A stretch of 64,000 nt of DNA from Glandiceps talaboti. Its lineage: Eukaryota > Hemichordata > Enteropneusta > Spengelidae. The position numbers were made by a program, and so were the translations under genes. Of the stretch, positions 39,913 to 52,211 are shown one piece after another. The stretch is taken from NCBI RefSeq assembly GCF_964340395.1, contig NC_135559.1, positions 14,018,259 to 14,082,258 of the forward strand, written 5' to 3'. The notes under the pieces were generated by a model, which did not search any database, was not told the origin of the DNA, and saw nothing but the letters and a program-made list of their open reading frames with translations. The stretch's first letter is position 1, and each line of letters begins with the position of its first letter.

Positions 39913-40917
39913 TGATAGACTACGGATGCCCATACTAGTAGTAAACATTACTTCTGGTATAGAACTTGACATATCTGTGATTGTTTGATTTTTGGAACCT
40001 TGTAATAAATTAAAAGTAAAGAGTTTTGCAATGAACAGTGGCGCCCGCAGTGTTGACAAGTTATAAAGACAGACATTATTGTGCCCTGTAGTATGGTACA
40101 AATTGATGATAGCGGTGACTTGGTATTGTAGACATAATTGTAGTGTAATCAATTAATATAGTGTAAATAAAAAGGACTCCTGAAATTGTACGCTGGAAGT
40201 AGATATAAACTAGACACTGTATGAGCCTCCCCAGAGGTATCTAGAATTATCAAGGTATTGTTATCACAGTCTCTTTTATAATCATTCCCGTGCTTTTAGG
40301 GAACACACTCTCAAACCACTAACCTGATTGGTTGTCATCGATGACTCAATGGCCAATTAGGTGCCTCATTGTGTTTATACCTGTAATGATGACAAGACAC
40401 ATACCTTGTCAATTCTGTGACACTCCAACAACCCTGAAATGTTTAAATGCTCATTTTCGTTTCTTCTGTTAACTATTTCAACGTCTTTATCTTAAAGCAA
40501 CTTTCATTTACTTCGAAGTTAACTGTCAGAGGCTGCCATGTAGATAGACAAAACAGTTGGCATGGATAATATAAAGAACAATCTTTGTGATGGTTAATTT
40601 GTTACACATTGTATCGTTTGGGGCGTGCTAAAATACCAAGATTGAAAGCAAAAAGATCAATCGAACAGAAACACATTAATTACACCTTGAATATTCAAGA
40701 TATCGCACAGACTTATCATTACCGTGAGTTAAAGTAATTATATAAATGTTCATGAATTAATTAACGGCAACATGTTACAATACTTCTTCTAGTTTGTTTC
40801 TGTCTTAGCTTGCCGGAATTAATATCTTTGGCGTTACATATTCAGGCAAAATCATATGTTTGTCTAACAACTAATATCATAATAATATGTAATGTTTATT
40901 TCATTATATACTTTTAG

Positions 40918-41061
40918 GTCAGAAAACTCTTTCTAAGGAAATATAAAAAGATGGTTTCCACGGTTAATACTACTCCATTGGGAACAGGATCATCAGCCTC
41001 AACAGAAATGACCCAGCACACCACAACACCGAAGTCACCATCTCAAGGTACTGTTGATTAG
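40918..41061 (+). CDS. Gene A exon 22: cytoplasmic tail and stop
   Basis: Acceptor ACTTTTAG. VRKLFLRKYKKM, then a Ser/Thr-rich stretch likely open to phosphorylation, ending PSQGTVD and TAG. The sequence CAAG/GTACTG at 41046 could instead be a donor; splicing to an acceptor at 41546 would swap the last residues for STCSKKAWI and a TGA at 41576-41578. Gene B has CAAG/GTA at the same place. Confidence 0.85.
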   Translation, partial: VRKLFLRKYKKMVSTVNTTPLGTGSSASTEMTQHTTTPKSPSQGTVD

Positions 41062-41069
41062 TGTTCAAA

Positions 41070-41278
41070 CAGAGACACAGACACAGACACAGACACAGAC
41101 ACAGACACAGACACACAGTTACACAGACACATACACAGACACAGACACAGACACAGACACAGACACAGACACAGACAGTTACACAGACACATACATAGAC
41201 AGAAACAGAGATAGAGACAGACACAGACAAAGACACACACAGACACACACACACACAGACACAGACACACACACACAT
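41070..41278. repeat. (ACAGAC)n tandem repeat
   Basis: Hexanucleotide array with diverged ends starting a few bases after gene A's stop codon, so probably within its 3' UTR. Confidence 0.93.
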
Positions 41279-41382
41279 AATTGTGATTATTGTGTATAGT
41301 CTTATAATGCTCTGCTACTAATATTACATCGAGCACTGTTCTCTCCAGTGAGACACTTATACTTATATGAACATAATATATG

Positions 41383-41384
<2 letters not shown>

Positions 41385-41475
<91 letters not shown>
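41385..41475. repeat. (TA)n microsatellite
   Basis: Pure TA run downstream of gene A. Confidence 0.97.
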
Positions 41476-41477
<2 letters not shown>

Positions 41478-41714
41478 TTATATTACACTGATTAAAGTAC
41501 AAGGCATGTTAATCACGTGTAACATTCAAATCATTGTTCGTTGCAGGATCAACTTGTTCGAAAAAGGCATGGATTTGATTACTCTACTAAGTCTCTTGTG
41601 AGATTATAAATGACGAGACGCTATCCTTGGGAAGTTTAAGCCACAATTAACAAGACATGTCCAAGAATTTACATTTGGCACTATTTTAAAGTACCCCCGG
41701 TTACATACGACATA

Positions 41715-41853
41715 AGAGGCAGTATGTATGTGTGTAATACTATGTACATTTGTATGTATGTATGTATGTATGTATGTATGTATGTATGTATGTATGTATG
41801 TATGTATGTATGTGTGTATGTATGTATGTATGTATGTATGTATGTATGTATGT
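41715..41853. repeat. (GTAT)n microsatellite
   Basis: Tetranucleotide run with one GTGT interruption. Confidence 0.95.
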
Positions 41854-42607
41854 ATAAATAACGTGTGTGCGCACGAATGCATGTAATAAATGCCGTTTGA
41901 ATGTCGGCAGGAAGGTAGATAAATAGGGCGAGTTACATAGGTAGGTAGATATGAAGACAGGCGTATATATATACGAGAACGAGTCGAGACTGTTACTAAT
42001 CAGGAAATATCATTTGTGTGTTTTTTGCCATAATGTGATGACGTGTACATAATGTGTCAGTGCATAACCTCAGTATTTGATGTGCTATATATGTCCAGAC
42101 CTATTTTGCATGAATTTCAAAGTTTTCCATCATCCCTGGTGTAGTTAAGTCTCAACCGCTCTCACTTCCGTCCACATATTCGTTACACACATCTTTGGCA
42201 CGGTAGCTGCCTTTCAAGGCACAGTATTTTGTCAAAACCGATTCGTATACATATAACGACGAGTCAGACAAGTACGTTTTACAAAATACAACATTTGTAC
42301 TATCTTGTATTGCTTGCGAATTATATTTGATGATTAGTCGCAGTTTTACCGGCAATAAAGAAGTATGACACTCGATCTTAGAATCATATGTAGCATTTTA
42401 AATAGTGTAACTAATGAAAAGTATATAAATATATTGTCAACATGAAATGTTAATTTTGAAATGAATATATCCATTTGAATACGGTAGAAAATATAGGAAA
42501 TTGTACAGGACATTTATTTAAATTTTGTACCCCAAGGAAAATGTAATATGTGCAGTATACAATATGTTTCGAATTTGTACTAAAGCGAACACCACTGCAG
42601 GAAATGA

Positions 42608-42746
42608 AGGCATTTTCATAAAATATAGGTTGTGGAGAGCCATTGCATGACTTTCACATAATCTACAATTACTTGTGTTAACAGAGAAGCATCAAGTTAA
42701 TCTTGTGCATGTATAGGGTATCTTTACAATGGGCCATTGCCTACAT
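42608..42746 (+). repeat. Dispersed repeat, copy 1
   Basis: ATTTTCATAAA, ACATCAAGTTAATCTTGTG-like and GCCATTGCC-like blocks recur in the same order and orientation at 47557-47692, inside an intron of gene B. Family unknown. Confidence 0.65.
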
Positions 42747-42914
42747 GTAATTCTAGGTGATGTAAAAATCGTGAAATGGCCCCAGTAACTTTAGTTTATA
42801 AAACATGCCTTTATTTCACGGAGTGGCGTTCCCCTTTCACAAACAGAATAAACCTTTTTGAAGTCAGTGCTATCCGTCCATCAGTCTGTCTGTTCATTTT
42901 GGAAATGTGCTTGG

Positions 42915-43029
<115 letters not shown>

Positions 43030-43307
43030 ATTTTATATTACATTATGTTTTATCGGTGGCCAAAATTTGACGACATATTTTATCTTTCAATCATTTTGTG
43101 TCATTTACTTTGTTACATAATGATAATAACGATTCAGAATTGATGAAACATGAAATGTACATATCATTCAATAGTTGTTCTATATTGTAAATAAAAGTAA
43201 TGTGACATCAAAGCTATTGGTAGTATGTTTAAATACATCATTGCATTATTACACAACCTGTCTACTCGCTGATTATGTGAGTCCACTCTCTGTCTGTCCA
43301 GCATGTC

Positions 43308-43398
43308 CTCATAGCAGTTTCAACACACCCCAACAGCAATCATAGCAGTTTCAACACACCCAATAGCAATCCTAGCAGTTTCAACACCCCCTAACAAC
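43308..43398. repeat. Minisatellite, ~35-bp unit
   Basis: Three copies of a unit built on CATAGCAGTTTCAACACACC. Confidence 0.85.
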
Positions 43399-43972
43399 AA
43401 TGATCAGACTGATCATGTTTAGAACTTTGCATACATTAGCGTTTTGCATTGTTTGAATTCTAATTTGGGCAATGATAGATACGGTATGTTTAAATCTCCA
43501 TCAGAAAATATCCACAATATATGCACAATGTATATTACAAAGATAAAAAAGCGATTGATAGGCAAGTGAATCAACATCCACAAAGTGAATGCAAAAGTGC
43601 CTAGCAACAAGACCCTACCCATAGCAACAGTGGAATGGCGATGTATATTGCACAAATAACAACATGGATGGTTAGGCAAGTGAAAAAATGACTAAACCTT
43701 GACATAATTGATTAGCAATGAAGATACTGCCCATACCAACAGTAAAATTTTGGTGTAGATAAACCATATTCTTTTCTTTTGTGATTATTTACCAAAGCTA
43801 TACAGATATGGGTGTGCACAAAGCGAGCAGCAGCCTTTTCATTTTATCGCATAATTCGAGTATATCTACGTCCCACGCAGAATTGATACTTTGGATATCA
43901 CATGTTTTTAAAGGGCTTGCAATTAACCGTCATAGCTGGAAGTTAGACCAAAAATAATCTTGTATATATTTA

Positions 43973-44176
<204 letters not shown>

Positions 44177-45065
44177 TTAGAATTTGAAACTACTCATTTT
44201 ATGATGTCCATTTATTATTTTAACTCATAACACGTTGATTGAGCAATAGATAAATCTTTATTTACATAACAATATATTCGTTTAACTAAACATCAGACAA
44301 CACTGAGCATATTACATGTACACAACATTTGAAAATACGGAGAGACGAGTTCTGCTATGATGTACACGTAAGGTATGGAGAATAATTCAAGTGTTTATGT
44401 AAATACTAGATTAGTCTTGATACTTATTCCTAAAAACGTTGACTCTGATCTATATTGCTGGCCTACGTAGACAAGTTCCTGAGTTAAAAATCATGGAATC
44501 TGTGATTCTTTTAATGAAAAATAACCATTTTAACTTAATTTGTTCAAATACAAGATACTTTAGATATGCCCATTACAGTCTCTCAATTTGAACAATATCT
44601 GAATGAATATTATGTTTGTATGTTTGAAAATGGGTCAAAATTGGCAGAATTGCTGAACTTATTTTTAAGGAATGAATACTTCGACTGAATTTAGAGCTAA
44701 TGCGAATAGATGCTGCTCTCCTCTAACCATACAAACAAACTTTGTGGTCGAAGTTATCGTTCTTGAAAATCAATTTCTTTCTACGCACAATTCAGTCACT
44801 TTGATAGTATTTTAACCATTTTAACCATTTTAACTGATTTATATTTGTCATGTGCTTTACTCATTTTTCAATTGTTACTTTTTAAGTGACATCACAATGA
44901 TTTCTTAATGTATTTATACATAATGGAAACAAATAAATACCAAATACATTCATCGTTGTTCTTGAGTGAATGTGGGGACCCTTGGTGTCATCTAAAAGCT
45001 GTTTTTCTAATAGTTACGAAAAGCCATGAGTCCATTATAACCTGTCGTTCTTGCTTGATCAGTGA

Positions 45066-45250
45066 CTACAGTAGCTCTCGTTCTACCGACCAACTTGTTA
45101 TGGTACGCTACATTCATATCAGCTGATTGGCTTGAATGTACATTTAGTGCTAATATAATTTAAATTTTATACATACGGGTATTCTGATTTCGAGTTTTGG
45201 CGTTGTGAATACCATAATAAGCTGGCAGATAGAACAAGCACTAGTGTATG
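45066..45250. mobile_element. Possible small inverted-repeat element
   Basis: CTCGTTCTACCGACCAACTT near 45075 is matched, diverged, by the inverse of AAGCTGGCAGATAGAACAAG near 45220, flanked by further weak pairing. This suggests a degenerate MITE. Confidence 0.35.
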
Positions 45251-45518
45251 ACTGCCAGTTACAGATGTAGTGAGGGAGACAGGCTACGTGTCAAAATAGA
45301 TTTTAAAAGGTACACTATCTGACTAGTAACCAGAAAGTATTATTCAACATGACATAAAACGTGGTGAGATTGATATATTTGAGGGATTTTATTTTTCAGA
45401 AAGCTACACTCATTTCTTATTCAGATTTTTATGATAAATGGCAGGCCTTCACTTCGCTCATCACAGTATACAACAACTGTTTATTACATAAAGGTGTATA
45501 TCATTCTTGCAACTGTAC

Positions 45519-45606
45519 ACACACACACACACATACACACATACATACATACATACATACATACATACATACACACATACACACATACACACATACATAC
45601 ACACAC
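45519..45606. repeat. (CA)/(CATA)n microsatellite
   Basis: Mixed CA and CATA repeats. Confidence 0.95.
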
Positions 45607-46263
45607 TAAATGACATGTAATGAAAATTTCAACAAACCCCATTTGATCATGTAAAAATCTATTACGTAACAATTATATATATGGCTATTATTCAGATTAT
45701 TTTATCTACATCTTACGTTTTTTAGAGAAGTAAAATTTGTCAAAATCATCATAGTTGAATTAAGATGAAGATGCGCCGTTGTCTAAAGGCCAGTGTAATC
45801 TGTAGCTGACGTCATCCTCCAAAATCACGAATTGTGTGAGCAAAATAAGAGATCTCACAAAACTTGCCCTCTTGACGATAACAAATAGTAAATATTGTTT
45901 TGCTATTATTGCGTTTAGGATAATCTTATATAATAATAATAACACTATTAATAGTAGCACTATTCACAAAGCAGATTACAGTGGTTAGCATTCTATAAAG
46001 TATCTCCAAATTATTCAAATATATAAAGACATTGACACGACCACTTGAAAAATAAGGGCAGCTCGAATGTCATCTATGGACGGAAGAGAAAGAGCTGGAA
46101 AGGTGAAGGAATGGTGTACGGACAGTCGACGTCACTTCTATGACATTTCATAACTTTACAAGGTCAGAATTAAGGAGAGGTAAATCTACTGGTAGTACTA
46201 TCCAATCTATACTGGATTTTTAAATCTTTCCAAAGGCAACTCCCTTGTTTGCAAACTTCTTTC

Positions 46264-46330
46264 ATATGACCCATGACCTTTCAGATGACCCATGACCTTT
46301 CAGATGACCCGTGAACTTTCAGATGACCTG
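46264..46330. repeat. Minisatellite, ~20-bp unit
   Basis: Three to four copies of AGATGACCCATGACCTTTC. Confidence 0.85.
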
Positions 46331-46603
46331 ATTAATGATATATATGATTATAACCAAGCTTTCTTGGAATTGGTTGACCCTGAAAAGGAAGTAAAATATT
46401 CGAATTTAAAATGAAGAAATGTTAGAAAAACGATGCGATACAAATCAGATATCCGTTCAGATTTGTTAGTACCAAATGAGTCATTTGCTGAAGCTGATGT
46501 GCACTGAATTTAACAAATGTCTTAATAGTGCTTTATCAAACGTAAAAGCCTTGTGTTGCAGACTGGATAGTTATAGCTAACACTTCATAACATATATCTG
46601 AAA

Positions 46604-46762
46604 TTAAAAACTACCTTGTATCGCCTCATCTGTCTCAGGTTTGGTTGGTTTTACAATGGAATGCTGAGTTGTCTCTGTTAGCGTAGACGACGCTGTCCCT
46701 GATGACGTAGAGTGGACTGAAGATGCCATCTTCTTATATCTCTTCAGGAAAATATTCCTAAC
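46604..46762 (-). CDS. Gene B last exon: cytoplasmic tail and stop
   Basis: Acceptor TGTTACAG. VRNIFLKRYKKMASS, then a Ser/Thr-rich tail ending DEAIQGSF and TAA (46606-46604). CAAG/GTAGTT could instead be a donor, at the position matching gene A's ambiguous site. The acceptor and first codons are part of a 71-bp tandem array that extends upstream to 47256. Confidence 0.85.
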   Translation of the reverse strand, partial: VRNIFLKRYKKMASSVHSTSSGTASSTLTETTQHSIVKPTKPETDEAIQGSF

Positions 46763-47256
46763 CTGTAACAATTCATAAAAATCTGATTCACGAGTGTATC
46801 TTCGAAGATAAAAACTGCCAAAATATTCCTAACCTGTAACAATTCATAAAAAAATATGATTCACGAGTGAACCTTCGAAGATAAAAACTGCCAAAATTTT
46901 CCTAACCTGTGACAATTCATAAAAATCTGAATCACGAGTGACTCTTCGAAGATAAAAACTGCCAAAATATTCCTAACCTGTGACAATTTATAAAAATCTG
47001 ATTCACGAGTGACTTTTCGAAGATAAAAACTGCCAAAATATTCCTAACCTGTAACAATTTATAAAAATCTGATTCACGAGTGACTCTTCGAAGATAAAAA
47101 CTGCCAAAATATTCCTAACCTGTAACAATTCATAAAAATCTGATTCACGAGTGACTCTTCGAAGATAAAAACTGCCAAAATATTCCTAACCTGTAACAAT
47201 TCATAAAAATCTGATTCACGAGTGAATCTTCGAAGATAAAAACTGCCAAAATATGA
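46745..47256. repeat. 71-bp minisatellite that includes the last splice acceptor
   Basis: Seven copies at ~71-bp spacing, plus a partial eighth. Each full copy carries, on the minus strand, TTGTTACAG/GTTAGGAATA or its TGTCACAG variant, i.e. the acceptor and first codons of gene B's last exon. Only the copy nearest 46762 runs on into the tail-coding sequence; the other six are decoys. The period is not a multiple of three. Confidence 0.93.
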
Positions 47257-47377
47257 TCTACGACTTTCTTCCTTTATCACTTTTATTTATCTAGACATTG
47301 AAAATTACTAATTTGATCAAAGTAGCAATTAAAAATGTATATATGTTTAAAAACAAAACAAAGGTTTTAATATTCAC

Positions 47378-47419
47378 CTCTTCGTTTGTTATGCAGTGAA
47401 GGAGGAATATGAAGACGCC
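47378..47419 (-). CDS. Gene B: end of TM7
   Basis: 42 nt, GVFIFLLHCITNEE, acceptor TTTGCAG, donor GTGAAT, phase 0-0. Confidence 0.94.
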
Positions 47420-47556
47420 CTGCAAACAAGAGATACGGTAAATTGCTATGGTAAAAATCACACCCGTCAGATATATTATCAGGACATTATATGACGTGCA
47501 AGGTACACCCCAAAAAGCTTCCCTAGCAACTGTAAATGCCACTCCGGGAAATAGAT

Positions 47557-47692
47557 ACATTTTCATAAACTATGGGTCCTAGAGAATCCTTTCATAATTT
47601 TACATCACCTATAATTACCTTCGATTTCATAGAAACATCAAGTTATCTTGTGTCTTTATAGAGTACTTTGCCATAGGCTATTATATGATGGG
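47557..47692 (+). repeat. Dispersed repeat, copy 2
   Basis: Matches 42608-42746 in the same + orientation, inside the intron between gene B's TM7 exons. Confidence 0.65.
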
Positions 47693-47820
47693 AGTTAACT
47701 GAAATAATGTATTCATGGCGGCACAATGAATATTCTTTATTCATGAGAACTTGAAAATTGAAATCAGTTTGTAGTTTATTGAAGTTCCTCAAATACGTGA
47801 TTTTTGACATGCTTGCCTAC

Positions 47821-47947
47821 CTGGAGAGAATTGCAGAGAACAAACAAATATTGGAATACTACTGTGTGTTCATTCACTCCAAATAAACCAAACAACCATG
47901 ATAGTCCAAGAAGAGGTTGCAGCATTAAGATTGCACGCAGACCAACT
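47821..47947 (-). CDS. Gene B: TM6 and TM7 start
   Basis: 127 nt; acceptor CTCTGTAG, donor GTAGGC; phase 2 to 0. LQPLLGLSWLFGLFGVNEHT and FQYLFVLCNSLQ, nearly the same as gene A. Confidence 0.95.
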
Positions 47948-48303
47948 CTACAGAGACATATGGTATTTTATCATTAGTGCAGTCTACAACCAGCCCACCC
48001 CACCCTCACCCCCATCGTCATGTTTTAAATCAATGCATTCATCCTGTTCAACAAACAGAATCATGTATCTTTTAATGCATTATGTGCCTCTGGAATGAAA
48101 GTATTTAAACTTACTTTGTTAAAGAAAGTCAATTCTTAGTAAAAATTCAGGGATCATCATGAAACATTATAATTGATACGAAAATGGAAATGTTTTGATG
48201 TTTTCGATTGTTATTTAACATAATCGATTCTTCTTGCCTGGCTGTTAGGAATATAGGTTATGTTATGACGTAACGCCTGAATAACGTAACAATTCAAACT
48301 TAC

Positions 48304-48389
48304 TTGATTCTTTCTCTCTCCGTCTTGTCAGCGTTTGCTTTCAACGTCATGAACACTCGAATTACAAGTCCGAGGATAATCGTGTTAAT
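48304..48389 (-). CDS. Gene B: end of TM5 and third intracellular loop
   Basis: 86 nt; acceptor CATTTCAG, donor GTAAGT; phase 0 to 2. INTIILGLVIRVFMTLKANA then DKTERERIK. Confidence 0.93.
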
Positions 48390-48802
48390 CTGAAATGACA
48401 GATCAGAAATGAAGATCAAAATACAAAGCGCTTCAAGGTAAAGAACACACGCGAAAGTTTCGGTTATTGAGTTACAAACTGTCCAGAATCCATAATAGTA
48501 TCTGTGTTGTTGTGGAACTTATCGTTTCACTTGACAGAGATAAAGGCGTGTGTACATTGTTCCACCAATTTAGGGGTGCAACAGGCATTTAATGTTTGTT
48601 CCTTGGAGGAAAGATTTCAAGACATATCATTACCAAAATAGATCAATCATCTAAGCGTGTTTCAAAAACTATATCCATGACACAAATCACACTGTATGTG
48701 TAGGACCTCTGACCAAGACTTATAAAACAAAAACAAAAACCACAAATAAGCCATTGGAGTAACGTATGAATTGTGTTTGATAAAATCATAAGGTTCGCCT
48801 AC

Positions 48803-48942
48803 CAGTATAATAGCGAGGACAGGTCCGATAAAAGCCCAAGTGAGGCCGTGCTCTGTTGATAACCAACATTTTCCACTACCTTCTTCTCCGTATCCATCAT
48901 GTCGTACAGCAAATGTTATGCTAACGATGACAGCTGGAAGGC
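48803..48942 (-). CDS. Gene B: TM4, second extracellular loop, TM5
   Basis: 140 nt; acceptor CCTAACAG, donor GTAGGC; phase 1 to 0. Differs from gene A at 10 bases and one residue (His for Tyr). The first 41 and last 27 bases are identical. Confidence 0.95.
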
Positions 48943-49498
48943 CTGTTAGGACAATAATGAACAAATCGTTGTACACGTAATGGTACTCGCCTTGTTGTGC
49001 TTGTTTCTTAAAATCTCCATTAACTGTAACTGCAACATTTTTTGAAACTATTTTGTTAGATAAAAATGACTTACTTATAATATTGTACGCAATGAACAAT
49101 ATTGAATCAGCTGTGGGTAAATATTATCGTGCAGCTGTACACATGTTATGGTACAATAAATCCAATCAAATTGATGTTGGGGTCAGCACGCAAATATCAA
49201 CACCCCATTGCGACCACAATTTCAACCTGTTGGTGTATTACTTCTGAGTACAATCTACCCCTCATTTACATGTACAATGTCTAATTATTGGTTATTCGAC
49301 AATTTGTAGTGAATATATTGTTAGTTGTCTGTTCGAAAAAAATAGTACTCCACTCCATTTACATCTGTCGTATTGGATGCCTCTCTCAAACTTCACAACT
49401 TTTTTTCTCCAAATATAGCGACCAAGGTAAGTGAATTTAGCAGTAAACATCAGTATTTAGAACATATAATTATCCAAAGAAGGTAGGAATTTACTCAC

Positions 49499-49649
49499 CC
49501 CATCCTAAGACGAAAAATATCCAGGTCTTCACATCTTTACCAAATACCATTCTAGACTTCATGTAAAGATGAATACCTTCAATTAACATCCATGAAAATG
49601 CAGCCAAGAAGAAATAGTGAAGCATAAAAGCAACCGCAGCACATATATT
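49499..49649 (-). CDS. Gene B: TM3 and start of TM4
   Basis: 151 nt; acceptor TTTCTCTAG, donor GTGAGT; phase 0 to 1. HYFFLAAFSWMLIEGIHLYM and WIFFVLGWG. Confidence 0.95.
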
Positions 49650-49992
49650 CTAGAGAAATAAAACAAACAAACAAATATATAAGTATTTGTCATTGCATTT
49701 GTCATCACACATCCAGTAAATCCATCGCTTAAAGATAATTGACGTAGCCTTTACAAAAACGCTATATTTATAATTACTGATTCTGTACAAGCATATAAGA
49801 ATATTTGAATACACTACTCCTATAAATCTTTCCTATGCTTTAAGAGTGAAAGAAGGAAATTAAACTAAAGAATGGTTATTATTTGTTTTAAAGGAAATGC
49901 TTTTGCTAAAAGAGTTTTAAAATAAAGATTTTAGGTTAACATAGCGAAACATGCAACACGACACAATGATTTGCATATCACAATTCACTTAC

Positions 49993-50095
49993 TGGATTAT
50001 GAGTTGCATCCACACCACCGATAAATAACACTTGTCCAATCAGCAAGGACATAGCAAGATTAGCATGAATAATGATGCGCTGAGACTTCAACAGT
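49993..50095 (-). CDS. Gene B: TM2
   Basis: 103 nt; acceptor TTCCAACAG, donor GTAAGT; phase 2 to 0. RIIIHANLAMSLLIGQVLFI. Confidence 0.93.
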
Positions 50096-50291
50096 CTGTT
50101 GGAAAGGAAATGAATGTCATCATGAAATTAGGAAAGAGAGGGACTATCGTGTGACCTTTCAAACCGATTAGGTCCAGTGGTATGTAAGTTACTGATAGGC
50201 GAAATGGGAGAGAGCATTGTACACGTTAGTTTGCTGAAACGTCTGTTTTATTAATAGTATTGTCTTGAAAATAAAACTGTGTTTCCGATAA

Positions 50292-50362
50292 CATGGCGTA
50301 AGAAAATAGGGTAGGTAGGTTATTTTATTGTATTTCATATTTTTAATTGTTATATTTTTTTT
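50292..50362 (+). repeat. Dispersed repeat fragment
   Basis: GGCGTAAGAAAATAGGGTAG and the following T-rich stretch match 18822-18880. Confidence 0.5.
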
Positions 50363-50626
50363 TAAATATTACTTCGACCCAAAAACAAACAAAATGTTGG
50401 TCAGAATATCTCTTCTGTTATAGTTTGATGAAATATGTACAGACATCACTGGGGAAAGAAAACAGACGTGCATGAATTATCTTTTTGACTTAAATGTTAA
50501 CAAACGAAAATGAAAACTAAAGTACTTGGTGTCAAGAAAAGTTAGTATTTATACTAGTGATCGATCTATCTATCGAAATCAATCAATCAATTAATTATAT
50601 GCTCGCTGCCCCCTGTGAATAAACTA

Positions 50627-50628
50627 TT

Positions 50629-50710
<82 letters not shown>

Positions 50711-50712
50711 GG

Positions 50713-50756
<44 letters not shown>

Positions 50757-50757
50757 A
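50627..50757. repeat. (CTA)n microsatellite
   Basis: Trinucleotide run with one CGG interruption. Confidence 0.97.
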
Positions 50758-50961
50758 ATGCAATTTTGTTCATCCGGAAAATGACATGCAATTTGTTGGA
50801 AATCCCAGTTAGAATTTGCAATACAATTGAATCATGTAGGTGACATGTTGTCTCCAGTAATACACATATATATTATCCAACAGTTAAGCTACTAGTAATA
50901 GTCCTTGCTGAGGTAGAGCTACACAATCAAGTGTATATATTGTTGAAGTAAAGACGGTAAC

Positions 50962-52134
50962 AGGACAACTGCCCCCCGGACAACTGCCCCCCGGACAATT
51001 GCCCCCGGACAATTGCCCCCGAAGGACAACTGCCCCCCGGACAATTGCCCCCGAAGGACAACTGCCCCCCGGACAATTGCCCCCCGGACAACTGCCCCCG
51101 AAGGACAACTGCCCCCCGGACTACTGCCCCCGAACGAAAAAAAAACTAGTATTACAGATGTACGGGTTTGTCATTCATTAAAAAGTCACCGTCGGCAACT
51201 TACCGCCGCAATTTGCGTACATTATACTCACTAAACACAAACACGAAGTCATTTTTTTACTGGAAAAGATTTATTTATTATCAGTTCAATACAAAATATA
51301 CAGGTAACAAGATAGAAAACGAGTCAAAAGTAGAAAAAATATTGAGACTCAGAATGTACATTCTCGTAAGACTTTGGTGACAGTAAATGGTGACTCGGCT
51401 CGGTTTATCATGATCAGCCAGTGTTTAAAACTGTAAATTGTGGGCTATTCTGTATTTACTGGCGGAATACATAAATTGCCCTGAGCCTTCTGTCATGTAT
51501 TGTATTCATAATTAAACAGCGTGCAATAATCGGTTATAGAGTGTGGTAAATTATTGTGTATTAAGTCGTAAACACAAACACCTACTAAATACTTGTGTAA
51601 CTTAAACACGTCGAGAATTGTTAACTGGTTGAAAAGAGGAGAAGAATGTTCCAGAAAATTATGTGAATTACGGCGGTAAGTTAAATCATCATGCCGACAT
51701 TTATGAATGACGTAACAATTGTCACAGATAACAATAGAGTAAAACATGTGAATGTAGTGAGTATAATGTACGCAAGTTGCGGCGGTAAGTTAAATCATCA
51801 TGCCGACATTTATGAATGACGTAACAATTATCACAGATAACAATAGAGTAAAACATGTGAATGTAGTGAGTATAATGTCCGCAAATTGCGGCGATAAGTT
51901 GCCGACGGTGACTTTTTAATGAATGACAAACCCGTACATCTGTAATACTAGTTTTTTTTTCGTTCGGGGGCAGTAGTCCGGGGGGGGGGGAGGGGGGGCA
52001 GTTGTCCTTCGGGGGCAGTTGTCCGGGGGGCAATTGTCCTTCGGGGGCAATTGTCCGGGGGGCAGTTGTCCTTCGGGGGCAATTGTCCGGGGGGCAATTG
52101 TCCGGGGGGCAGTTGTCCGGGGGGCAGTTGTCCT
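50962..52134. mobile_element. Fold-back element with GGACAATTGCCCCC subterminal repeats
   Basis: Two ~270-bp arms are inverted copies. Each has an outer tract of GGACAACTGCCCCCC/GGACAATTGCCCCC units, then a unique part (CGTACATCTGTAATACTAGT and its inverse). Outer ends are AGGACAACTG and CAGTTGTCCT. Next to the right arm, a 109-bp unit is tandemly duplicated (51672-51780, 51781-51889). No transposase is visible and I found no clear target-site duplication. It accounts for over half of the TM1-TM2 intron of gene B; gene A's equivalent intron lacks it. Confidence 0.87.
51390..51690 (-). pseudogene. Non-LTR retrotransposon reverse-transcriptase C-terminal fragment
   Basis: Minus-strand reading contains HSSPLFNQLTILDVFKLHKY, VYDLIHNNLPHSI, FNYEYNT and, past a stop, QKAQGNLCIPPVN. 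This resembles the C-terminal end common to CR1/RTE/Jockey-type reverse transcriptases. No catalytic part is present; it is broken by stops. It lies between the arms of the fold-back element. Confidence 0.6.
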
Positions 52135-52211
52135 AGAATCGTAAAGACACACATTAAAACATATGAACGCCAAAGGGCAAATTGGACAAATAATATTTAA
52201 TGAATACTTAC

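Noticed and set aside
46745-47256. CRISPR-like regular repeats
   Set aside because: The repeats are contiguous with no unique spacers, and the genome is eukaryotic.
48662-49099. A separate 145-residue minus-strand gene
   Set aside because: It is the TM4-TM5 exon of gene B read through into its two introns.
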